NCBI RefSeq assembly: GCF_900111235.1
Contig: NZ_FOJI01000012.1
Location: 95,963-159,962, forward strand
Length of the DNA: 64,000 bases
From: [Clostridium] fimetarium
GTDB lineage: Bacteria; Bacillota; Clostridia; Lachnospirales; Lachnospiraceae
Direction: 5' to 3'
The translations under genes and the position numbers were made by a program. Shown piece after piece: positions 1 to 7,958 of the stretch. Positions within the stretch are counted from its first letter, which is position 1, and each line of letters begins with the position of its first letter. A model generated the notes under the pieces. It searched no databases. It was given only the letters and a program-made list of their open reading frames with translations, and had not been told where the DNA came from.

Positions 1-189
1 TTATTTATTGTTTACATTATAAAATGAGTTTAGATACTCAAATGAAGTTATATAATTATATAACTTAGGACACTATATTAGCAACTCAAAAAATCCAACA
101 GATTCTTATTTATTGTTGATTGATTTAAGTTGCTGAAAACCTATAATTATATTTAGGTTTGAGAGGAAAAGGCGGCAGGAACGTATCGA

Positions 190-300
190 GTGAATATAAA
201 TTTATCATGGTGTATTTGCCTTGCCTTTCCTTCAAACAGTAAAGGGACACTGTTTTCAGCCGGTCTGCGGCGAAATGCACCATGATAAATTTATATTCAC
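190..300 (+). repeat. Structured element family E1, copy 1
   Basis: An outer inverted repeat of 23 perfectly paired bases starts with GTGAATAT and ends with ATATTCAC; a further weaker helix extends it inward. Inside are the segments GCCTTTCCTTCAA and TTTCAGCCGGTCT separated by a small hairpin (AACAGT/ACTGTT). The same two segments in the same order, also inside a GTGAATAT...ATATTCAC helix, recur at 58282-58462, but the rest of the helix has a different sequence. The strand given is that on which the second copy follows its upstream gene. Function unknown; a structured RNA or a hairpin-forming DNA repeat are both possible. Confidence 0.75.
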
Positions 301-352
301 AGTTACATTTTGTGAGGCGCTTTCACACTCAAACGGGGGTAGGCGCTAAGGG

Positions 353-466
353 AAAAAAGAAGTAAAGAAATAAAAGAAGTAAAGAAATAAAAGGAGTAAA
401 GAAGTAAAGAAATAAAGAAATAAAGAAATAAAAGAAACAAAAGTAATAAAAAAACATAAGAAATAA
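353..466. repeat. Purine-rich simple sequence repeat
   Basis: Irregular tandem units of about 7 to 16 bases built from AAGTAAAG and AAATAAAG occupy this stretch. It ends about 50 bases before the ABC ATPase start. Copy number could vary by slippage. An open frame on the opposite strand is only the translation of this low-complexity sequence. Confidence 0.8.
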
Positions 467-520
467 AGGCACAAAGGTGCTGAAAGTTGCGCAGAAAGAT
501 GTGCGGGAATGGGGAGCTTT

Positions 521-1252
521 ATGAGGATAGAAATAGTTGAAATAGTGAAAAGGTATAAAGCCAATGTTGTGTTAGAAGATATTTCATTGACTGTGGAAAA
601 TGGGAAAATATATTGTTTGTTGGGGGCATCTGGATCTGGGAAAACTACATTGTTGCGAATTATTATGGGCGCGATTACTGGAGAAAAGGGGCAAGTTCTA
701 ATTGACGGAGTTAAGATGCCGAATAAGAAAATGCTCGCACAGATTGGATTTATGCCACAAGAGGATGCGCTGTACAGTGAGCTTTCAATACTTCAGAATA
801 TGAAATTTTTCGCTGGAATTCAAAATTTAAAAAAAGAAGAAATTATAAAAAGTGCAGAAAAACTATTACAAGTGGTTGGGCTACTAAGCGAAAAAAACAA
901 GTTAGTGAGCAATTGCTCAGGTGGCATGAAAAAAAGGGCATCATTAGCTACAACAATGATACATAATCCTAAGATTTTAATTCTCGATGAACCTACAGTA
1001 GGAATTGATCCTGTACTTCGCAGAAAAATATGGGCTTATTTACATTCGCTAAGAGATAATGGAGTTACGATTCTAGTTACAACACATGCAATGGATGAGG
1101 TAACCGAATGTGATAATGCAGCATTACTGCGAAATGGAAAAATCATTATTGCCGATTCTGTAGTGAATCTATTGAAGAAGACCGAAAATGGAAAAATAGA
1201 AGATTTATTTTTTGTAGACGAAGAGGAGGAATCCACATGTTTTCAATTATAA
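521..1252 (+). CDS. ABC transporter ATP-binding protein (ABC-2 exporter)
   Basis: This is a 243-residue nucleotide-binding domain that would energise export through the adjoining permease at the membrane. A Walker A motif (GASGSGKT, about residues 35-42), a signature (CSGGMKKR, near 133), a Walker B (ILILDEPT, near 155) and the switch histidine in TTHAMDE are all present. ATG 521 is preferred over the in-frame ATG 509 because GGGGAG at 511-516 lies just upstream at usual spacing. The gene overlaps the permease by 16 bases, so the two are translationally coupled. Substrate unknown; such pairs often export drugs or peptides, which is inference. Confidence 0.93.
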   Translation: MRIEIVEIVKRYKANVVLEDISLTVENGKIYCLLGASGSGKTTLLRIIMGAITGEKGQVLIDGVKMPNKKMLAQIGFMPQEDALYSELSILQNMKFFAGIQNLKKEEIIKSAEKLLQVVGLLSEKNKLVSNCSGGMKKRASLATTMIHNPKILILDEPTVGIDPVLRRKIWAYLHSLRDNGVTILVTTHAMDEVTECDNAALLRNGKIIIADSVVNLLKKTENGKIEDLFFVDEEEESTCFQL

Positions 1253-2229
1253 AACGAATTTTAGCGCAAATAATAAATGATAAAAGGTCACTGGCAATCT
1301 TATTTGTTGCCCCAATTTTAATATTTACACTGCTCTATTTCATATTAGGCGATTCAGGATATGTGCCTAAGATTACTGTGTATAATGTAAGCGATACTGT
1401 TCTTACTGGGTTAGAGAAATCTGCAGATGTAGAAGTGACAGATTCGATGCCTGAATTAAAAGCGTTTTTGGAATTACAAGGACAAGATGCTATCATATGG
1501 GCTAATCAAGAGGGCCTTCACCTCTATATGCTTGATAAGAGTGCAAAGACTTCGAAAGTATTAAAAGCGGTTCAAGATATTAACGCTTCCAATATACATA
1601 TAAACTATGAGTATGAAACAAATAGCGAAAACCAGCTAGATTCATTAAGTTTCGTATTTCTCGGTGTCATTTCATTTTTCTTTGTATTTATATTATCAGG
1701 AATGTCATTTGTTCGTGAGAGGACAAATCAGACTTTAGAGAGAATGCTGATGGCTCCAATTAGAAGATCAACTGTGATCGGCGGATATACGCTTGGTTAT
1801 GGTATCCTTTCTGCCATACAAAGTGTTGTGATATTTTTGTTTTCTGTATATGTATTAAAATTACATGTTGAGGGTTCCTATATTTTATGTACACTGATTA
1901 TGATTATATTGTCATTTGCAGCAGTATCGGTTGGTGCATTAATGTCAATTTTTGCAAATAACGAACTCCAATTAGTTCAATTTATCCCTATCGTATTAAT
2001 TCCTCAGATATTTTTCTCAGGGTTAATTCCACTAGATACGATACCATATGGACTTGGAAATTTATGCTATTTGGCCCCTATTTATTATGGCTGTGCGGCG
2101 TTACAAAAAGTCGTGATATTTGGAGATGGAATTGATGTGATATATCCTTGGATTTTAGGGTTGCTCGGAATGATTGTAGTGCTTTTTGTACTAAATACAT
2201 TTTTGCTAAAGAAATACCGTAGACTTTAA
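1237..2229 (+). CDS. ABC-2 type transporter permease
   Basis: This 330-residue membrane protein is the channel partner of the preceding ATPase. One membrane segment lies near residues 18-38, followed by an outside loop of about 100 residues, then a block of about five segments from 145 to 325. The stretch FVRERTNQTLERMLMAPI between the first and second blocks is typical of the ABC-2 (YhgE/DrrB-like) family. A GAGGAGG ribosome site lies inside the end of the ATPase gene. No dedicated regulator is adjacent upstream. Transported substrate cannot be read from the sequence. Confidence 0.92.
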   Translation: MFSIIKRILAQIINDKRSLAILFVAPILIFTLLYFILGDSGYVPKITVYNVSDTVLTGLEKSADVEVTDSMPELKAFLELQGQDAIIWANQEGLHLYMLDKSAKTSKVLKAVQDINASNIHINYEYETNSENQLDSLSFVFLGVISFFFVFILSGMSFVRERTNQTLERMLMAPIRRSTVIGGYTLGYGILSAIQSVVIFLFSVYVLKLHVEGSYILCTLIMIILSFAAVSVGALMSIFANNELQLVQFIPIVLIPQIFFSGLIPLDTIPYGLGNLCYLAPIYYGCAALQKVVIFGDGIDVIYPWILGLLGMIVVLFVLNTFLLKKYRRL

Positions 2230-2496
2230 AAAGTGCAATGAGAATTTCTTTATAATTCTGTGTTGAATCAAGTTTATAAAATATATTTGACCATACCATT
2301 GACAAAAATTATTAAACATATATTATTTTAGATAAGCTACATGAGTATTTTATATAATCCGAAAAGGAATTAGATGAGATAAGTAGAAAAAAGCGGATTG
2401 CAACTGCTGGTTGCGAAAATTCAAGGTCATATAGGTAGATTGCAACTACATTTTGAGGTTAAATATAATTATCAATAATAAGGAGATAATACTAAT

Positions 2497-3066
2497 ATGA
2501 CATTGGGTGAGAAAATTTTAAAGCAAAGAAATAAAAATGGCTATTCGCAGGAACAGTTAGCCGAGAAAATAACTGTTTCAAGGCAGGCAGTTTCAAAGTG
2601 GGAACTTGACCAATCAACACCAGACCTTGAATGCGTGATTCAATTGAGTAATATATTTGGGGTTTCTATTGACTATTTAGCTAAAAATGAAATTGAAAGC
2701 GAAACTGGTGAGCAACATTGCAACGCTGAGGAAAAATCCCCAAAAGAAGAACAATCAGGGAATGATAATTCAAAAGTAAAATCTAGAAGTACGGTATTTA
2801 ATAAGGTACCATTTCCATTTGTTATTCCAGTCTTTATTATAAGTAATATGTTTGGAATGCACAGTGGATGGAATTGGTTTGGAAAAGGAGAACCAAATGC
2901 GCCTCAGCGCTTCCCTTATCCAATTATTGTAGGCGTAATTTATACAGTCCTTTGCTTATGTGGAATTATTAACTGGCATCCAGGATGGATACTATTTTTG
3001 ACGATTCCGGTGTATTATTTACTAGCAACCTACATAGGTGTGAAAAAAATTACAGAGGTCGAATAG
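2497..3066 (+). CDS. XRE-family regulator with C-terminal membrane segments
   Basis: This 189-residue protein has an XRE helix-turn-helix at about residues 5-60 (QEQLAEKITVSRQAVSKWE), a polar linker rich in Glu, Lys and Ser, and two or three hydrophobic segments at the C-terminus (about 105-120, 140-158, 163-182). It is probably a membrane-anchored DNA-binding regulator. AAGGAG lies 13 bases upstream of the start. It stands alone, bounded downstream by the terminator at 3093. Signal and target unknown. Confidence 0.88.
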   Translation: MTLGEKILKQRNKNGYSQEQLAEKITVSRQAVSKWELDQSTPDLECVIQLSNIFGVSIDYLAKNEIESETGEQHCNAEEKSPKEEQSGNDNSKVKSRSTVFNKVPFPFVIPVFIISNMFGMHSGWNWFGKGEPNAPQRFPYPIIVGVIYTVLCLCGIINWHPGWILFLTIPVYYLLATYIGVKKITEVE

Positions 3067-3092
3067 AATTAACTAATAAAAATTAATATTAT

Positions 3093-3140
3093 AAAGCCAG
3101 CTAAACAGTAGATACAGAACTGTTTAGCTGGCTTTTTGTT
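3093..3140 (+). terminator. Rho-independent terminator after the XRE gene
   Basis: A 17-base-pair stem (arms 3093-3109 and 3119-3135, containing AGCCAGCTAAACAGT and its complement) has a nine-base loop and is followed by a run of T residues. Confidence 0.92.
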
Positions 3141-3207
3141 TAAATGATCATGAGAAAATTTTAATTGTACTAGAAGAAAAAAGTATATAAAATATAATTA
3201 TAAAAAA

Positions 3208-3269
3208 TGTAAAGCTTGCTTGACAAAATCAAAATAATCACATATAATACATGTAAAGCTAGCTTTACA
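3208..3269 (+). promoter_or_regulatory. Promoter with two palindromic operators for the small XRE regulator
   Basis: A consensus promoter is present: TTGACA at 3220-3225, a 17-base spacer and TATAAT at 3243-3248. A perfect 18-base palindrome, TGTAAAGCTAGCTTTACA, lies at 3252-3269 over the likely transcription start. A related copy, TGTAAAGCTTGCTTGACA, at 3208-3225 overlaps the -35 box. The two are 44 bases apart, about four helical turns. The placement is what one expects for autorepression by the XRE protein encoded from 3375; that link is inferred. Confidence 0.85.
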
Positions 3270-3374
3270 AAAATGCATTATAATCTGCATGTAATTTTTA
3301 TGATTCAGATTTGAAAGATCCTTTTAATCAAAAAGATGTTTTAAATCAGAAGAGATAGGAGGTATCAATATCGA

Positions 3375-3572
3375 ATGGAAAATCGGTTAGAAGAAATAAG
3401 AAATGAGCATGGTATTAATCAAGAAGAACTAGCAAAAGCACTGGAAGTTTCAAGGCAAACGATTAGTTCACTTGAAAATGGGCGTTACAATCCATCCATT
3501 CTTTTGGCTTTTAAAATTGCCAGGTATTTTAAAATGAGCATTGAACAGATATTTATATATGAGGAGGAATAA
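3375..3572 (+). CDS. Small XRE-family regulator (YozG-like)
   Basis: This 65-residue protein is almost entirely a helix-turn-helix domain (QEELAKALEVSRQTISSLENGRYNPS, about residues 16-41). It resembles the short regulators encoded next to DUF2178-type membrane proteins in Bacillota. AGGAGG at 3357-3362 precedes the start at a rather long 12 bases. The membrane gene follows after four bases, so the two form an operon under the palindromic operator at 3208-3269, which the protein probably binds itself. Confidence 0.9.
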   Translation: MENRLEEIRNEHGINQEELAKALEVSRQTISSLENGRYNPSILLAFKIARYFKMSIEQIFIYEEE

Positions 3573-3576
3573 AAAT

Positions 3577-4011
3577 ATGTTACGTAAATCAAATCAGAAT
3601 AAGAAAATATACATTGGATTAATTGTGCTTGGAATTCTGTCAATTATATTTGGAACGGTTTTTCAACAATATGTGGAGAGCACTCCGAATCTTAAAATGA
3701 CAGCAGGAATGATAGTAGGAGTAGGCGGAGCATTTGTGGCAATTGGAGTGATACGTTTAATAAAGTTTAAAAAGAGTACTCCAGAAAAATTAAAAGCCGA
3801 AGAAATTGAATTAAAAGATGAGAGAAATATTCAAATATTGAGAGCAACATATAGTGTGGTCGCAGCAGCTTCGATTCTTATATTTGCCATAATGGCATTT
3901 GTATTTTTGCTAATGGATTATATGGTACCTGCATGGATTACAATAAGTGGGATATATGTTGAGGTGGTTATATTTTTTATTGCTTATAAAATTATTTCTT
4001 CGAAAATGTAA
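3577..4011 (+). CDS. Four-segment membrane protein, DUF2178-like
   Basis: This 144-residue protein has four hydrophobic segments at about residues 10-30, 42-60, 85-108 and 115-135. A charged loop between the second and third contains ELKDERNIQI, a motif typical of DUF2178-like proteins. ATG 3577 is chosen because GAGGAGG at 3561-3567 sits at ideal distance; an in-frame TTG at 3541 lies within the regulator gene and has no ribosome site. The biochemical role is unknown. Pairing with a small XRE regulator suggests a regulator and membrane-partner module. Confidence 0.82.
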   Translation: MLRKSNQNKKIYIGLIVLGILSIIFGTVFQQYVESTPNLKMTAGMIVGVGGAFVAIGVIRLIKFKKSTPEKLKAEEIELKDERNIQILRATYSVVAAASILIFAIMAFVFLLMDYMVPAWITISGIYVEVVIFFIAYKIISSKM

Positions 4012-4031
4012 CTGAAATATATGGTTGTATG

Positions 4032-4076
4032 AAAGGATGCTTGTCTCAAAGATTTTCGAGAAAGCATCCTTTATTT
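4032..4076 (+). terminator. Terminator after the XRE-membrane operon
   Basis: The stem AAAGGATGCTT / AAGCATCCTTT (4032-4042 and 4062-4072) has a smaller helix in its loop and is followed by a T-rich stretch. Confidence 0.85.
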
Positions 4077-4227
4077 ATGTTAAAAAATAAAGAATCATGC
4101 TAAAATGACATATAGATTAATATATATGGATTAAAATAATCTAGGGTATGAAATTCATTTATCGATTAAAATCAGCAATATTATAATAAAAATATGAATC
4201 ACACTGAGAGACTGTATGGGAGAAAAC

Positions 4228-4806
4228 ATGGAATATTTTGAAGAACAGGAAATAAAAGATCAGCAATATGAGGATCAAAGCTTTGAAAATTTTGAATTCG
4301 TAGAGTGCAATTTTACCAAATGTCAATTTCTGAATATCAAACTAACAAATTGCAAATTCAAGAATTGTAAATTTAACAATTGTGTGATAGGAAATGTTAA
4401 ATTTTTGTATAGTGAAGCCAAGAATTTAGAATTTACAAATAGCGTATTAATAGGAATTATATGGAACGATTTAAAAAACAAGGGGATAGAGACTGCTATT
4501 TTTAGAAGCATGAAATCATGCACGATAAAGTATAATTACTTCACAAATCTGAAACTTGTGAAATACGATTTCAGTGGCTCTCAATTTGATGAAAGTTATT
4601 TTGAGGAGTGCAAGTTAACAGACGCAAAATTTAATGGTGTGAACTTACATGGCACCAAATTCATAAAATGCGACTTGAGTGGAGCAGATTTTAGGGATGC
4701 GTTAGAGTATGAGATTGACATTGCAGATAACAAATTAAAGAAGGCAAAGTTCTCATTTCCAGAAGTGATTAGTCTTTTGTCATCCTTAAATATAATTATA
4801 GATTAG
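4228..4806 (+). CDS. Pentapeptide-repeat protein
   Basis: This protein of about 192 residues is built from A(D/N)LXX-like five-residue repeats: Cys- and Asn-rich units (FVECN FTKCQ FLNIK LTNCK) from about residue 20 to 70, and a second run (FDESY FEECK LTDAK FNGVN LHGTK) from about 118 to 160. Such sequences fold as a right-handed quadrilateral beta helix. Some relatives mimic DNA and protect gyrase (Qnr, McbG), but nothing here shows that activity. GGGAG at 4218-4222 supports ATG 4228 over the in-frame ATG 4216. The gene stands alone. Confidence 0.85.
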   Translation: MEYFEEQEIKDQQYEDQSFENFEFVECNFTKCQFLNIKLTNCKFKNCKFNNCVIGNVKFLYSEAKNLEFTNSVLIGIIWNDLKNKGIETAIFRSMKSCTIKYNYFTNLKLVKYDFSGSQFDESYFEECKLTDAKFNGVNLHGTKFIKCDLSGADFRDALEYEIDIADNKLKKAKFSFPEVISLLSSLNIIID

Positions 4807-4863
4807 TGAAAAATACCTACAAAAAGGCATAAAACCACTTTCAAAAAAAGTTTGAAAAGTTAC

Positions 4864-4895
4864 TTGACCTTACCCTGCACGGGAGGCATTATACT
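4864..4895 (+). promoter_or_regulatory. MerR-type promoter with a long spacer
   Basis: TTGACC (4864-4869) and TATACT (4890-4895) are separated by 20 bases. The spacer contains an imperfect inverted sequence (CCTTACCC...CGGGAGG). Over-long spacers carrying a dyad are the hallmark of promoters that MerR proteins activate by untwisting DNA. The MerR gene follows directly, so autoregulation is likely. Confidence 0.78.
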
Positions 4896-4915
4896 GTTTT
4901 TAGAGGAGATAGAAG

Positions 4916-5743
4916 ATGTATAAAATCGGCGAATTTTCAAAGATAACAAGTTTAACAGTAAAAGCACTCAGATATTACGATGAAGTGGGGATGCTAATAC
5001 CATCCGCTCGATCGGATAATGATTACCGTCTGTATGATAGGTCGGATTATGAGAAGGCGCAACTCATAGTTCTCTTAAAAGAACTTGGATTTTCCATATC
5101 AGAGATGAAAGATATGCTTACAACCTGTGAAAGCAGGCAAGATATTTCATTTTATTTGGCGGAAAAGAAAAGTTTTATTAAAAATAGGATCCAAAAAGAA
5201 AAGATGCTGATTAAAGAAATCGAAAAACATCTCCTCCAGAAAGAAAAGGAGGATAATGTGTTAAACTTAGCACATAGAACAAAAATGTATGAAATAGAAA
5301 TAAAGGAAATCCCATCCATGACAGTTGCCAGTATAAGGTTTAAGGGTAAATACAGTGATGTTGGAAAGCACATTGGAAAGATTTATCAGGTTGTAAAAGA
5401 GAAAGCCAACGGGGCGCCACTTAATTTGTATTATGATAAGGAATATCAAGAGAATGCAGATATTGAACTCTGTGTACCAATAAAAGGTACGATATCTGGT
5501 AGAGAGGGTATCAATGTTAAGGTACTTCCTGCGATGAAAGCAATCACAACAATGCATACTGGAGATTATCAGAAATTAAATGAAGCATATATGGCAGTCC
5601 TTGATTATGCCAAAGAAAATGGACTTGAACTCTTGACGCCGTCAAGAGAAGTTTATCAAAAAGGCCCAGGAATGGTATTTAAAGGGAACCCAGATAAATA
5701 TGTTACCGAAGTAATTGTACCATATCAGATGCGTGAAAAATAG
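4916..5743 (+). CDS. MerR-family regulator with GyrI-like effector domain (BltR/BmrR type)
   Basis: This 275-residue regulator has an N-terminal winged helix (YKIGEFSKITSLTVKALRYYDEVG, residues 2-25), a coiled-coil dimerisation helix to about 115, and a C-terminal GyrI/AraC-type effector-binding domain (about 120-275). The layout is that of multidrug-binding MerR activators. GAGGAG lies nine bases upstream. No efflux gene adjoins it, so its target beyond its own promoter is unknown. Confidence 0.92.
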   Translation: MYKIGEFSKITSLTVKALRYYDEVGMLIPSARSDNDYRLYDRSDYEKAQLIVLLKELGFSISEMKDMLTTCESRQDISFYLAEKKSFIKNRIQKEKMLIKEIEKHLLQKEKEDNVLNLAHRTKMYEIEIKEIPSMTVASIRFKGKYSDVGKHIGKIYQVVKEKANGAPLNLYYDKEYQENADIELCVPIKGTISGREGINVKVLPAMKAITTMHTGDYQKLNEAYMAVLDYAKENGLELLTPSREVYQKGPGMVFKGNPDKYVTEVIVPYQMREK

Positions 5744-5788
5744 AATGGAAACAATCTGAGGATTCCTGTGAAATAGAACCAATAAAAA

Positions 5789-5842
5789 TGCCGGTTTAGC
5801 CCAATTTCTTATCTTAATAAAATTGGGCTAAGCCGGCAATTT
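5789..5842. terminator. Shared terminator between convergent genes
   Basis: A 19-base-pair stem with one G-T wobble (arms 5789-5807 and 5820-5838, starting TGCCGGTTTAGCCC) lies between the MerR gene and the opposing phosphoribosyltransferase gene. A-rich and T-rich flanks suggest it works in both directions. Confidence 0.87.
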
Positions 5843-5894
5843 AAATTTTATAATCGAGCAAATCCGGCAATTTAAATTTTATAATCGAGCAAAT
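5833..5894. repeat. Exact 31-base tandem duplication
   Basis: Two back-to-back identical 31-base copies lie at 5833-5863 and 5864-5894. Each starts with CCGGCAATTTAAATTTT. The second covers the stop codon of the minus-strand phosphoribosyltransferase gene (stop at 5879-5881); the first covers part of the terminator. Identity of the copies implies a recent duplication. Confidence 0.95.
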
Positions 5895-6517
5895 CCATGA
5901 CCATTTGCAATCGCGTCAATCGGTTTTCCTTCTTTGCAGAGCGTACAGTTGGAAGATTCATAAGTATGATAATCAGGCATATCATGTGTTGTAAATAATG
6001 CATTAATAGGATAGTCATATATTTTAGTGGCTGCACTAAAAATAGCTGAAATACCAACAATTGTTCCACCATAATGCAGAATAACATCAACGGCGGATGT
6101 GGCTGTTTTACCTGTGGTTGCTGATGCAAACAATAAGATGACGTGCTTATTTTGTATCATATGTTGAATGTTTTCCCGAAACAGTAATTCTCCGGTTCTG
6201 CTAAATTCTGGTGTGACAATGTACATGGTCTGGTGGGAATTAATAGAAACAATGCCGGTTTCAGTCAAATAATTTGCAAGGTAAGCACCTATTACTTCAC
6301 ATCCGTCCATGCATACAATTGTATCAACTATTGTAGAAGCAATATATCGACTTGCGATGGCGTGGGCAACCTTAGTTGCTTCACTTTGTCTAGACTTCAA
6401 AAGTGACATATCAACGTAATAATTAATATGTGAATTTACTGTCACAAAGTGTCCTGGAATTACTCTCAATGTGAGATTAGAATAATTCTTTGATACAATT
6501 TTCTTATAATTTTCCAT
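5879..6517 (-). CDS. Phosphoribosyltransferase-like protein (orotate PRTase fold)
   Basis: This 212-residue protein resembles type I phosphoribosyltransferases. The PRPP-binding loop region is recognisable but degenerate: VILLFASATTGKTATSAVDVI (about residues 126-146) replaces the usual acidic pair (DD or ED) with FAS. Some clostridial relatives are annotated as orotate phosphoribosyltransferase; the missing acids make catalysis uncertain. The C-terminal region has a Cys-X2-Cys pair (CTLC) that could bind a metal. AAGGAGG precedes the start. It is monocistronic, convergent with the MerR gene. Confidence 0.65.
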   Translation of the reverse strand: MENYKKIVSKNYSNLTLRVIPGHFVTVNSHINYYVDMSLLKSRQSEATKVAHAIASRYIASTIVDTIVCMDGCEVIGAYLANYLTETGIVSINSHQTMYIVTPEFSRTGELLFRENIQHMIQNKHVILLFASATTGKTATSAVDVILHYGGTIVGISAIFSAATKIYDYPINALFTTHDMPDYHTYESSNCTLCKEGKPIDAIANGHGFARL

Positions 6518-6769
6518 AAAACCCTCCTTATTGGTATGGAATTAAAATTAATTAGTTATAACAAGTATTTACATATATTATACTTGTTTAAATAATAGAT
6601 AACAAGATAACATTTCAATAGTTATAAAACATTTTATATTAAGATAATTAAGTTTATTACAAAATAAAACTATTAAATTAAGTAAATATAGGTATTAATA
6701 ACTACTTTAAGACTTGTATGTTATGATTATGATAAAATTTCTATATTATATGAAAATGGAGCGTGTGAA

Positions 6770-7240
6770 ATGAGAAGAAAAGACAGAGAAATTACTGAAA
6801 TAAGTGAAATTATGGAGATTATAAAAAAGTGTGATGTATGTAATCTTGCTTTCTTTGATGAGAAATATCCCTATATAGTTCCGTTAAATTTTGGAGCAGC
6901 CAATACCCACAATCAAGTTACGTTGTACTTTCATGGGGCGAAAGTAGGTAAGAAGATAGAATTGTTAGAAAAGAACAATAGGGTAGCTTTTGAAATGGAT
7001 TGTTCGCACAAATTATTACTTGCTGAAACAGCTTGTGATTCAACGATGGAATTTGAGAGTGTTTGCGGTAACGGAACGATTGAAATATTAGAAGAAGATC
7101 AAAAAATAGCAGCATTGACTATATTAATGAATCAATATGAAGTGAAAGAGAAGCATGAATTCAATGAAAATCATCTGAAAGCTATCGTTGTATTAAAGTT
7201 AACGGTAGATGAAATTACCGGAAAAAGATTAATGAAATAA
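6770..7240 (+). CDS. Pyridoxamine 5'-phosphate oxidase-fold protein (NimA-like)
   Basis: This 156-residue protein matches the flavin-binding split-barrel family: an N-terminal MRRKDREI and EIMEII stretch, then LAFFDEKYPYIVPLNFGA, a strand-loop of the flavin site, and a central FHGAKVGKKIELL. Relatives bind FMN and are annotated as PNPOx-like or 5-nitroimidazole reductases. A full cofactor site cannot be confirmed by eye, and no true vitamin B6 role is implied. It is a single-gene unit ending at a hairpin near 7282-7328. Confidence 0.85.
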   Translation: MRRKDREITEISEIMEIIKKCDVCNLAFFDEKYPYIVPLNFGAANTHNQVTLYFHGAKVGKKIELLEKNNRVAFEMDCSHKLLLAETACDSTMEFESVCGNGTIEILEEDQKIAALTILMNQYEVKEKHEFNENHLKAIVVLKLTVDEITGKRLMK

Positions 7241-7281
7241 ACGTTTATAATTGCTTTTAAAGAATATGAATCGCTGATTGA

Positions 7282-7330
7282 AAAACTAGTTGAACCGTTC
7301 GTTATGAACAGTTCAGCTGGTTTTTTATGT
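7282..7330 (+). terminator. Probable terminator after the PNPOx-like gene
   Basis: The arms AACTAGTTGAAC and GTTCAGCTGGTT pair with wobbles, an inner helix (GTTC/GAAC) closes the loop, and six T residues follow. Confidence 0.75.
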
Positions 7331-7402
7331 TATTTAGACGATACCATTAAAATCAACTTTGATTTCTCATATATTTTAATTAAAAAAATAATATCCAATT
7401 AA

Positions 7403-7431
7403 TTGACATCGAATAATATACATGATATCAT
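7403..7431 (+). promoter_or_regulatory. Promoter of the GntR-ABC cassette
   Basis: TTGACA at 7403-7408, a 17-base spacer and TGATATCAT (extended -10, TATCAT at 7426-7431) form a good vegetative promoter. The 105-base leader to the GntR gene is where a YtrA-type repressor would be expected to bind; no clear dyad was identified. Confidence 0.65.
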
Positions 7432-7535
7432 TGCTGCATTACATGAGTAGTGTAGTGATAATAATAACAGTAATAATATTACAATGAGTTACAGATGTAT
7501 CTTATAATTCACTGTAATATCCAGGAGGTGTAACG

Positions 7536-7898
7536 TTGAACATTGATTTCAACAATGTGGTACCTATTTACATTCAAATTGCGAATGCCATAGAAGATGA
7601 TATATTAAGCGGTAAATTAAAAGAGGGTGACAACTGTTATTCTCAGATTATCCTTGCTAAGGAACTTAATATAAATCCAGCGACAGCTGCAAAAGGTATC
7701 CGTTTATTAGTCGAACGAGGAATCCTAAATAAAAACAGGGGTCAGTCAATGATAGTATGCAATGATGCAAACGTTCTAATTAAGGCCAGGAAAAAAGAAG
7801 AGATTTTAAATACAATCGTTGAAAATCTAGTTTCTGAGTCAAAAAAGTTGGATATTTCGGAAAATGAATTGATATCTATAATTAAAGCGCATTTTTAA
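7536..7898 (+). CDS. GntR-family regulator, YtrA subfamily
   Basis: This 120-residue protein is a short GntR regulator: a winged helix (about residues 10-72, containing YSQIILAKELNINPATAAKGIRLLVERGIL) and a short C-terminal helix pair for dimerisation, without a large effector domain. That is the YtrA form, which regularly precedes ABC transporter genes and represses them. It starts at TTG 7536 behind AGGAGGTG (7523-7530). The ABC ATPase follows 60 bases later. Confidence 0.92.
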   Translation: MNIDFNNVVPIYIQIANAIEDDILSGKLKEGDNCYSQIILAKELNINPATAAKGIRLLVERGILNKNRGQSMIVCNDANVLIKARKKEEILNTIVENLVSESKKLDISENELISIIKAHF

Positions 7899-7958
7899 GG
7901 CTAGTGGTGAAAAGTATGAATGAATTTATCATTCAAGTGAAATGAGAGGGGATTTTTA

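Larger units (their letters stand above)
1..520. other. Gene-free left edge with a structured element and a purine-rich repeat
   Basis: No gene was found in this stretch. It is A+T-rich to about 165, then holds structured element E1 copy 1 (190-300), and then a simple purine-rich repeat (about 353-466). The first convincing coding start is the ABC ATPase at 521. The gene upstream of the window is unknown, so it cannot be said whether E1 copy 1 is a 3' untranslated region. Confidence 0.7.

Noticed and set aside
346..564. Minus-strand frame of 72 residues rich in Phe, Leu and Ser
   Set aside because: It is the translation of the purine-rich simple repeat and overlaps the start of the exporter gene; no ribosome site.
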